Shown in pieces: positions 8,467 to 14,732 of a stretch of DNA of 64,000 nt; within the stretch, counting starts at the first letter, position 1, and each line of letters starts with the position of its first letter. The translations under genes and the position numbers were made by a program. The stretch spans positions 62,001 through 126,000 of the forward strand of contig WBUL01000006.1 in NCBI GenBank assembly GCA_008933735.1, read 5' to 3'. Source of the stretch: Anaerolineae bacterium. Lineage in GTDB: Bacteria > Chloroflexota > Anaerolineae > Aggregatilineales > J027. The notes beneath the pieces are model-generated. The model had not been told where the DNA came from. It did not search any database and saw only the letters and a list, made by a program, of their open reading frames with translations.

Positions 8467-8763
8467 ATGACAAGTTGGAAAGAATTCGAGCAGCAAGCCC
8501 CAGAGTTTGCAGAATTTGGTAAAGCCCGTTTTCAGAGCGGCGTTGCCTATCTTGGCACGCTGCGCCCTGACGGAAGCCCGCGTGTGCATCCGATGACCCC
8601 CATTATTGGCGAGCAGTTGTTCGGTAGAGGATTCGGGCGTCGTCTTATGTTCCGCAGGATCACTATATCCTGTTTGTATTTACGGTTGAGTTTGCATTCA
8701 TGAATACCTATGTGGATAGCAAAGCCCCCCCGGCGCTGGCAGGTCAATAAGGATGCACTATGA
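8467..8763 (+). pseudogene. Decayed pyridoxamine 5'-phosphate oxidase-like gene
   Basis: The first 52 codons read as the N-terminus of a PNPOx-like split-barrel flavoprotein (FGKARFQSGVAYLGTLRPDG, then SPRVHPMTPII). The frame then runs into unrelated sequence and stops at 8703. From 8628 in another frame, the typical C-terminus of the same family appears (SYVPQDHYILFVFTVEFAFM, then NTYVDS). About 70-80 residues are missing between the parts, indicating an internal out-of-frame deletion. A run of seven C (8725-8731) then shifts the tail: one base fewer or two more would give a KPPRRWQVNKDAL end stopping at 8763, overlapping the trmO ATG. The gene is probably non-functional. Confidence 0.75.
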
Positions 8764-9173
8764 GCATAACCCACTATACGATTGAACCGATTGGATTTAT
8801 CCGTTCTGCGCTGACCCAACTTGAGGCAGCACCCCGCCAGGGTGATGAAGGTGCGCCGGAAGCCTGGCTGGAAATCACGCCGTCGGCAGTGGAGGGACTT
8901 GCGGGTATTATAGCTGGTGACGAACTTATCGTGCTGACATGGCTTCACCTCGCTCGGCGTGACGTGCTGCAAGTACATCCTCGAGGCGACCTGGAAAGGC
9001 CATTAACCGGTGTATTCGCTACCCGGTCGCCACATCGCCCGAATCCGGTGGGGCTGCATCGGGTCTCAGTTTTGGAAATATCCCAGCAGCGTCTAAGAGT
9101 TGCACCCATCGAAGCGATTGATGGGACCCCCATTGTTGACATTAAGCCTGTGTTGACGCTGACCGACCGATAA
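8760..9173 (+). CDS. trmO: tRNA (N6-threonylcarbamoyladenosine37) N6-methyltransferase, TrmO/TsaA family
   Basis: TrmO methylates t6A37 in some tRNAs and uses a single-sheeted beta-barrel unlike classical methyltransferases. The 137-residue protein starts with YTIEPIGFIRSAL and carries the family hallmark GVFATRSPHRPNPVGLHRV (about residues 83-101). It ends with the IEAIDGTPIVDIKPVL motif. The length is typical of a bacterial one-domain TrmO. It sits directly after the decayed flavoprotein gene, whose ancestral stop probably overlapped this ATG. Confidence 0.88.
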   Translation: MSITHYTIEPIGFIRSALTQLEAAPRQGDEGAPEAWLEITPSAVEGLAGIIAGDELIVLTWLHLARRDVLQVHPRGDLERPLTGVFATRSPHRPNPVGLHRVSVLEISQQRLRVAPIEAIDGTPIVDIKPVLTLTDR

Positions 9174-9234
9174 AGCACCCGCCAGGGACATATACGGAAA
9201 TTCAGGGTCGCATTTTCGAGGGTGAGCCACTGCC

Positions 9235-9264
9235 CTGGCAAGGGGCAGCGCTGCCCCTTGCCAG
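9235..9264. repeat. Perfect 30-bp palindrome between convergent genes
   Basis: The 15-base arms (9235-9249 and 9250-9264) are exact reverse complements with no spacer. It lies 2 nt beyond the trxB stop and about 60 nt after trmO. There is no T-run on either side, so it would be a GC-rich bidirectional terminator or mRNA-stabilising stem and not a standard intrinsic terminator. Confidence 0.8.
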
Positions 9265-9266
9265 CC

Positions 9267-10190
9267 TTATTCGTGTTCTGAGAGCCAGCGTTCCGCAGCA
9301 ATCCCTGCCGCCGCCCCCTGACCTACGGAGGTCGCAACCTGGCGGAAAATCGGATCCATGATTTCTCCGGCGGCGAACACGCCGGGAATATTGGTCATCA
9401 TGTGGTCATCAACCACAAGATAACCATCTTTCATCTCCAACTGATCAGTAAACAGCGAATTGTTAGGGTCATGACCAATGAAAATAAACACGCCTTCCGT
9501 CGGCATGACCGTATATTCGTTCGTTTTGAGGTTGTGCAGCTTCACTGCATTGACCGACCCATTGCCATCGATCTTTTCAACCGCCGTATCCCAGATAAAG
9601 CTCATCTTAGGGTTGCTAAATGCACGGTTCTGCAAGGTCGCGCCTGCCCGCAGTTCGTCGCGGCGGTGAATGACCTTGACCGAGTTGGCAAAGCGCGTCA
9701 GGAAAATACCTTCCTCGATGGCGCTGTCCCCACCCCCGACGACCACAATATCCTTACCCCGGAAGAAAAAACCGTCGCAAGTACCGCAGTAGCTCACACC
9801 CCGGCCAATAAATTCCTCCTCGCCGGGAACTCCCAGACGACGGGCGGATGCACCAACGGTAATAATCACTGCATCGGCCTCGTATTCCTTACCATTGCCG
9901 TCCTTAATATAGAAGGGCGACCCATCTTTCAGATTCATTTCAGCAACTTCGGCATACTCCAACCTGGCACCAAAGCGCTCGGCCTGCTGTTTCATATTGT
10001 CAACCAGCTCCGGCCCGGTAATTCCTTCTACGAAACCCGGATAGTTTTCGACCTCGTGAGTCAGCGATACCTGACCGCCCAGCAAGTTTCCAACAAATAC
10101 CAGAGGTTCGAGCTTGGCACGTGCCGTATACAGGGCAGCAGTTAACCCCGCCGGCCCAGATCCAAGAATAATGACTTTTTCCTTCTGCAT
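9267..10190 (-). CDS. trxB: Thioredoxin reductase
   Basis: TrxB moves electrons from NADPH through FAD and a redox-active disulfide to thioredoxin. The 307-residue protein has VIILGSGPAGLTAALYTARA at the N-terminus, the active-site disulfide in YCGTCDGFFF, the NADPH motif VVVGGGDSAIEEG, and the C-terminal FAD motif VFAAGEIMDPIFRQVATSVGQG. It is the last gene downstream of an ECF sigma factor and its small partner on the same strand, with a 94-base gap that includes an eight-T tract after the partner's stop. Confidence 0.95.
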   Translation of the reverse strand: MQKEKVIILGSGPAGLTAALYTARAKLEPLVFVGNLLGGQVSLTHEVENYPGFVEGITGPELVDNMKQQAERFGARLEYAEVAEMNLKDGSPFYIKDGNGKEYEADAVIITVGASARRLGVPGEEEFIGRGVSYCGTCDGFFFRGKDIVVVGGGDSAIEEGIFLTRFANSVKVIHRRDELRAGATLQNRAFSNPKMSFIWDTAVEKIDGNGSVNAVKLHNLKTNEYTVMPTEGVFIFIGHDPNNSLFTDQLEMKDGYLVVDDHMMTNIPGVFAAGEIMDPIFRQVATSVGQGAAAGIAAERWLSEHE

Positions 10191-10284
10191 AGGTTCCCGC
10201 TTTTGCTCAGTACTTTCATTGACTCGGATTAGGCTAGATCGCTGTACCTTACCCTCCCACCGTATGAAACACGTAAAAAAAACG

Positions 10285-10533
10285 CTACGAATCCTCGCCC
10301 AGTTCGATTTCCGCTTTCAGCATGGCGACCAGGGCACGAAATTCCTCATAACAGTCCGGTGAATTATTGAGATACTGCTGAATCGCCGGATACAGGGTGG
10401 CAATATCAGTACCCCGCGCTGCCATCTCTGCCAGATTGATCATTTGCAAATCCCACGCGACACCGTCAATTTCTTCTTCTTTTGTCTGACAGATACATCG
10501 CATAAGATTCTGGAGGCGTTCTTCTACTGTCAT
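10285..10533 (-). CDS. Small protein downstream of an ECF sigma factor, degenerate anti-sigma-like
   Basis: I do not recognise a named family. The 82-residue acidic protein follows the sigma gene by 62 nt. Its segment LYPAIQQYLNNSPDCYEEFRALVAMLKAE has the shape of the zinc anti-sigma (zf-HC2-like) motif with pattern YP.v..HL..C..C.eey..L. Here the His is Gln or Tyr and the first Cys is Ser, leaving only Cys61 there plus Cys13 and Cys15 near the N-terminus. It could be an anti-sigma factor that no longer binds zinc. It has no membrane segment. Confidence 0.6.
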   Translation of the reverse strand: MTVEERLQNLMRCICQTKEEEIDGVAWDLQMINLAEMAARGTDIATLYPAIQQYLNNSPDCYEEFRALVAMLKAEIELGEDS

Positions 10534-10595
10534 CTACGCTTTCCCCCGTACCTATTTGCATCTTCATTTTAAGACAGATTGAAACCCAGCATGTC

Positions 10596-11249
10596 TTACT
10601 GACGGTCAAACAAATTCATCACGTAATCTACCCCCAAACCCTGATCCTCAAGATAGGCTTTGAGCTTTTTTCGGGCATCATGCAGGAGCTTATACAGGGC
10701 GTTCCGATTGGTGTCTAGCTGTTCCGCCACTGTGTCCATAGGAATGCCGCGCAGCGTAACCGCTTCCAGGGCCAGGCGCTGCCGATCTGTCAGAACTTCT
10801 TCAAAGCCTCTGCTGATGATTTTTACTACATCCTCCTGTTCGGTAGCCCGTTCGGGAGAAGGGGAGCGCGGGCTGTTCGTCGCCAACCGTACCATGATCT
10901 CGCCCTCAGCGGTCAAATTATCCAGGCTAAAATCCTTATACCTTGCCCGCCTGAGTTCACTGACCGCGACGCGCGAAGCAATCTTCATCGCCCAGGTGGT
11001 GAACTGGCTGTCTCCGCGAAACGAAGTCAGATTGTCGAGCACCCGCAGCACCGCATCCTGGGCAAAGTCTTCTGACATTTGCAGCAGCATTTCCGGCGGG
11101 TGTCCTATCAGGTCGCTGCGTTCTCGACTGAGGTAATAATAAATGCCCCGTTGCAGCCTTTTTCTTAGGGCCTCTATCGCTTCTGCCTGGGTATATTGAT
11201 CAGGGCTGGTTAACTCCGCAAGCCATTCGTCGTTGGAACGCTGTGCCAA
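10596..11249 (-). CDS. ECF-type RNA polymerase sigma factor
   Basis: The 217-residue protein has a sigma-70 region 2 (MSEDFAQDAVLRVLDNLTSF, then the FTTWAMKIASRVAVSELRR segment) and a region 4 (LTDRQRLALEAVTLRGIPMD, then TVAEQLDTNRNALYKLLHDARKKL). The linker between them contains SPRSPSPE. It starts with TTG at 11249 behind an AGGGG-type ribosome site. A putative anti-sigma partner and trxB follow on the same strand, which suggests a role in thiol or redox stress by analogy to SigR-RsrA, though this is inference. Confidence 0.85.
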   Translation of the reverse strand: MAQRSNDEWLAELTSPDQYTQAEAIEALRKRLQRGIYYYLSRERSDLIGHPPEMLLQMSEDFAQDAVLRVLDNLTSFRGDSQFTTWAMKIASRVAVSELRRARYKDFSLDNLTAEGEIMVRLATNSPRSPSPERATEQEDVVKIISRGFEEVLTDRQRLALEAVTLRGIPMDTVAEQLDTNRNALYKLLHDARKKLKAYLEDQGLGVDYVMNLFDRQ

Positions 11250-11333
11250 TTCCTACCCCTTCGTTAATCTATCTCCTGTTAAGTCTAACCCAAAACATGG
11301 GGCAAACGTAGTAAGGCCGTCCAATAAGCACAA

Positions 11334-11362
11334 TTTACATGCCGGGGTACGCATGTTAAAAT
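11334..11362 (+). promoter_or_regulatory. secG promoter
   Basis: TTTACA (11334-11339), a 17-nt spacer, then TAAAAT (11357-11362), each 5/6 to consensus. The implied start near 11369 gives a leader of about 20 nt with a GAGGAG ribosome site before the secG ATG at 11390. Confidence 0.65.
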
Positions 11363-11389
11363 TTCGCCCGCTAGATGAGGAGTACATGA

Positions 11390-11617
11390 ATGGTTTTAGA
11401 AGACGCTCTGCAAGTCATTCAGATTATTCTGTCCATCGCTTTGATCGCGGTGATTGTTTTACAGGCACGCGGTACCGGCCTGGGAAGTCTATTTGGCAGT
11501 GCCGATGGCGGCATCACCAAAACCCGGCGTGGTCTGGAAAAAACATTGTTTCAGATTACCGTGGGTCTGTCAGTCGCTTTCATAGTAAATGCCATTGCTC
11601 AACTGCTGATTCAATAA
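11390..11617 (+). CDS. secG: Protein translocase subunit SecG
   Basis: SecG is the small two-helix subunit of the SecYEG channel. The 75-residue protein has hydrophobic helices at about residues 4-24 and 52-74. The conserved loop between them, QARGTGLGSLFGSADGG, is followed by the RRGLEKTLF segment. A GAGGAG ribosome site and a good promoter lie upstream. It is four bases from the next gene, a peptide-binding protein, so both share the transcript. Confidence 0.93.
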   Translation: MVLEDALQVIQIILSIALIAVIVLQARGTGLGSLFGSADGGITKTRRGLEKTLFQITVGLSVAFIVNAIAQLLIQ

Positions 11618-11621
11618 GGAT

Positions 11622-13289
11622 ATGACGGTTTTTCGGCGTTGGGTTGGGCTGTTGTGCGGCCTGTTGTTGTTTATACCGTCCCTTTCGCAGGCCAATACAC
11701 ACCAGCAGCCGTTACCCGAACTGCGGGAAGCCCTTGTGGGCGAAATCCGTAAATTAAATCCCCTTTTTGCGACCAATAATCCCGTTGACCGCGATATTAC
11801 CTCGTTAATTTTCGAGGGATTAACCACGGTAAACGAATATGGAGAAGTTGTCCCTGATCTGGCTGAAAATTGGATTGTGAGCTCGGACGGGTTGGAATAT
11901 ATCGTCAGGCTGCGGCGTGATGTCCTGTGGCAGGACGGAATACCTTTTACAGCGGCTGATGTGGCTTATACTTTTCGCACGGTGCGTTCTGCGCTGTTCC
12001 CAGGTGATCCAAATTTGCGGGATTTCTGGCGCACGGTTGAAATTCAGGTGTTAGATGAGTACACCGTTCGATTTCGACTAGTGCAGCCCTTAGCGTCCTT
12101 CCCGGAACAACTTCGCCTCGGAATTGTTCCTGTTCATGCGCTGGAAGGGGCACCCATCGCTACCCTGGACAAGCACCCCTTTAACCTGTCACCGATTGGT
12201 ACGGGCCCGTACCAGCGCGAGGCGCTGTACGCGGATAATGGTCAGATACGGGCGGTCAGTCTGAGGGTTGCACCGAATTACCGACTGCGCCCTGAAGGCC
12301 AGACCGGATTTGCCATCGGCCGGATCACCTTTATGACTTACCCTACCGCCGAAGAGGCTATCGCCGCGTACCAGCGCGGCGAGGTTACCAGCGTTGGCAA
12401 TTTGTCGCCGCTGTATGTGGATTCGCTGCGAAATCTCGGCAACGTAAATGTGCAGACCTCCATTGCGCCGGCAGTAGGTGTGCTCATTTACAACTGGCAG
12501 GATGATTCGCTGGCCTATTTTCGTGACCAGCGACTGCGGCTGGCGTTTGTTTACGCAGTAGACCGCCCTACTATCATGGCAGGGTTGTCCAGTCGGTTAG
12601 TTCTGGCAGACAGCCCCATCTTGCCCGGTTCGTGGGCATTTAATCCAGACGCCCGCTACCCATCCTACAGCATGGAAGAAGCGCAGCGGCTGCTTCAACT
12701 GGTCTCATTTGAGCCACCGCCCGTTCAAGAAGAACCCTCCGAAGGCCCTCCTGCCGAAGGAGAAACCACCCCGACGCCGCAGGTACAAATCCGCCGTGAT
12801 TTCAAGATTCTGGTCATCGACGACCCCGGCATTGCGGCGGTCGCTTTTGAAGTCGCTACCCAGTGGTCACAGCTTGGCTTCACGGTCACCCTGGATATGG
12901 TCGATTATCAAACGCTGGTTTCCCGGCTCGATTCTGGTCAGTTTGATGTAGCGCTGGTCGAATATACACTTGCGCCTCAGGCCGATCCCGACCAGTTTTC
13001 GCTGTGGCACGAAAGCCAGATTGAAGTGGGGCAGAATTACGGCGGGATGAAAATCAACCGCATCAGCTATTTGCTGGCACAGGCACGCCGCGATCACAAT
13101 GGCCTGCACCGCAAACAATATTACGATGATTTTCAACGTACTTTTGTCGGCAGTGCTCCAGCTATTGTGCTTTACAACCCGCTGTTTATTTACGTGACTG
13201 ATCCGGCTTTACAGGGGATACAGTTGGATTTTATCAGTGTATCCAGTGACCGCTTCCGCACCATTAAGGATTGGACACTGGCCTCCTAA
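11622..13289 (+). CDS. ABC transporter substrate-binding protein, family 5 (peptide/nickel type)
   Basis: This family captures peptides or similar ligands outside the membrane for an ABC importer. The 555-residue protein has an N-terminal signal peptide without a lipobox cysteine and the family signature LVGEIRKLNPLFATNNPVDR. It also has LIFEGLTTVNEYGEVVPDLAENW and FTAADVAYTF. A Pro/Glu/Thr-rich insert (about residues 362-392) interrupts the second lobe. No permease or ATPase genes are nearby, so the partner is elsewhere. It follows secG by 4 nt and overlaps the convergent pseudouridine synthase gene by 4 nt. Confidence 0.88.
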   Translation: MTVFRRWVGLLCGLLLFIPSLSQANTHQQPLPELREALVGEIRKLNPLFATNNPVDRDITSLIFEGLTTVNEYGEVVPDLAENWIVSSDGLEYIVRLRRDVLWQDGIPFTAADVAYTFRTVRSALFPGDPNLRDFWRTVEIQVLDEYTVRFRLVQPLASFPEQLRLGIVPVHALEGAPIATLDKHPFNLSPIGTGPYQREALYADNGQIRAVSLRVAPNYRLRPEGQTGFAIGRITFMTYPTAEEAIAAYQRGEVTSVGNLSPLYVDSLRNLGNVNVQTSIAPAVGVLIYNWQDDSLAYFRDQRLRLAFVYAVDRPTIMAGLSSRLVLADSPILPGSWAFNPDARYPSYSMEEAQRLLQLVSFEPPPVQEEPSEGPPAEGETTPTPQVQIRRDFKILVIDDPGIAAVAFEVATQWSQLGFTVTLDMVDYQTLVSRLDSGQFDVALVEYTLAPQADPDQFSLWHESQIEVGQNYGGMKINRISYLLAQARRDHNGLHRKQYYDDFQRTFVGSAPAIVLYNPLFIYVTDPALQGIQLDFISVSSDRFRTIKDWTLAS

Positions 13290-13867
13290 AGCCGCTCAAA
13301 CAGGGCTTTTTTTTCGTCCGCTGTCAGGGGTTTCCATTCGCCGGGTCGCAGGCCTTCCAGGGTAACCGTCTCGATTCTGCACCGAACCAGCCGCAGCGTC
13401 GGATGTCCAACCGCCGCCGTCATTCGCCGCACCTGCCGATTTTTGCCTTCTGTCAACGTCATTTCCAACCATGCGGTGGGTACATTTTTGCGAAAGCGTA
13501 TCGGGGGATTTCGCTCCGGTAGTTCGGGCTCATGCTCTAATAAACTGACCTGCGCTGGACGGGTTTTATAGCCCTGGATTTCAACTCCTTTCCGCAGATT
13601 TTCGAGCGCTGTTTGATCAGGAACTCTTTCAACCTGTACCAGATAGGTGCGGGGATGCGCGAATCGAGGTTCGGTCAATCGCCTGTTGAGCGCCTTGTGA
13701 TTGGTCAGAATCAGCAGCCCTTCGCTGTCCATATCCAACCGCCCTGCCGCGTAAATATTCGGTATATCAATGTAATCGCCCAGGGTGGGGCGTCCTTCGC
13801 TGTCAGTGAACCTGGTCAGCACACCGTAGGGCTTAAAAAAACGGATGACAATGACTTTTTCGGACAT
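13286..13867 (-). CDS. rluE: Pseudouridine synthase, RsuA/RluE family
   Basis: The enzyme isomerises uridine in rRNA. The protein begins FFKPYGVLTRFTDSEGRPTL and carries the catalytic motif AGRLDMDSEGLLILTN, whose first Asp is the nucleophile. It ends with EGKNRQVRRMTAAVGHPTLRL. There is no S4 RNA-binding domain, which is the hallmark of RluE (23S U2457) as opposed to RsuA or RluB. I chose ATG 13867 (MSEKVIVIRFF), giving 193 residues; an in-frame ATG at 13912 would add 15 residues that cover the promoter region of the divergent gene. Confidence 0.85.
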   Translation of the reverse strand: MSEKVIVIRFFKPYGVLTRFTDSEGRPTLGDYIDIPNIYAAGRLDMDSEGLLILTNHKALNRRLTEPRFAHPRTYLVQVERVPDQTALENLRKGVEIQGYKTRPAQVSLLEHEPELPERNPPIRFRKNVPTAWLEMTLTEGKNRQVRRMTAAVGHPTLRLVRCRIETVTLEGLRPGEWKPLTADEKKALFERL

Positions 13868-13885
13868 TCCAAAATCGGCCTCTGG

Positions 13886-13891
13886 TATAAT
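13886..13891 (+). promoter_or_regulatory. Extended -10 of the MEMO-family gene
   Basis: A perfect TATAAT is preceded by TGG, giving an extended -10 (TGn-TATAAT). It lies 22 nt before the ATG at 13914, which has a GGAGG ribosome site. No good -35 is seen, as expected for an extended -10 promoter. Confidence 0.6.
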
Positions 13892-13913
13892 GAAATCAGG
13901 AATGGAGGTCATT

Positions 13914-14732
13914 ATGCCACACGATGTGCGGCCTTCGCCTCTGGCAGGGCGCTGGTATCCTGGAGAAACGAGTCGTTTACAGGCAGAGATTGTTCGCCAT
14001 CTCGGAACGCTGGCAAAAACCTCCTACCAGCAAATACGTGGGCTGGTTGCCCCCCATGCAGGCTTGATGTTTTCCGGGCCGGTGGGAGCAAAAGGCTTCC
14101 GTCATCTTGCTGACCAGCAGTATGACATTGTGGTTGTGATCGGCCCATCGCATTATCCAGTTTCCCATCCGCTCGTGACCACGGGACACGATGCTTATGA
14201 AACCCCGCTCGGTAAAATCCCGGTCGCGCAGGCTATTTTAAAGCAGTTAGGTGAAAAAATCGCCCTGCACCCGATCAGGAATGATCCCGAACATTCGATA
14301 GAAATGACCCTGCCATTCCTGCAAAATTTGCTGGGCGAGTTTCAGCTTGTGCCGCTGGTTATGCGCGACCAAAGTTATCCGGCCTCGCGGCAGCTTGCGG
14401 AAGCCCTGCACCATATCTTGCAGGATAAAAATGTGCTGTATGTTGCCAGTTCTGATCTCTCCCATTTTTACCCTCAGCAGGTGGCGAATGAAATGGACAA
14501 ACGGGTTCTGGAGAAAATCTCTGACTACAACGCCGAAAATGTAACCCGCCTTCAGGATGGCGGTATCGTATATGCCTGCGGGTACGGGGCAATCTCAACT
14601 GTCATGCTTGTCACAAGACAGCAGGGGACAAAAATCGCTTCTCAGGAAGGCTATGGAACCTCCGGCGACATCACCGGAGATTATTCCAGCGTGGTTGGCT
14701 ACGGAAGCGTGGTGTTCCACGATGTTCGCTGA
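13914..14732 (+). CDS. MEMO1 family protein (AmmeMemoRadiSam system protein B)
   Basis: MEMO proteins share the fold of class III extradiol dioxygenases. In bacteria many belong to the AmmeMemoRadiSam set, whose role is poorly known. The 272-residue protein has SPLAGRWYPGE at the start, GLVAPHAGLMFSGPVGAKGF with a conserved His, VVIGPSHYP, and YVASSDLSHFYPQ. The other two members of the set (AMMECR1 and the radical SAM protein) are not in this window. I chose the ATG at 13914 because of its GGAGG site and extended -10. It overlaps priA by 11 nt. Confidence 0.85.
   Translation: MPHDVRPSPLAGRWYPGETSRLQAEIVRHLGTLAKTSYQQIRGLVAPHAGLMFSGPVGAKGFRHLADQQYDIVVVIGPSHYPVSHPLVTTGHDAYETPLGKIPVAQAILKQLGEKIALHPIRNDPEHSIEMTLPFLQNLLGEFQLVPLVMRDQSYPASRQLAEALHHILQDKNVLYVASSDLSHFYPQQVANEMDKRVLEKISDYNAENVTRLQDGGIVYACGYGAISTVMLVTRQQGTKIASQEGYGTSGDITGDYSSVVGYGSVVFHDVR

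Noticed and set aside
8143-8589. Long open frame on the minus strand (148 residues)
   Set aside because: It runs over the decayed PNPOx-like gene on the other strand, has no ribosome site, and its translation matches no family I recognise.
9402-10145. Plus-strand open frame of 247 residues
   Set aside because: It is the antisense of trxB, which is clearly real on the minus strand.
14557-14721. Longer N-terminus for PriA starting at 14557
   Set aside because: It would read through most of the MEMO-family C-terminus in another frame; the family N-terminus begins at the ATG at 14722.
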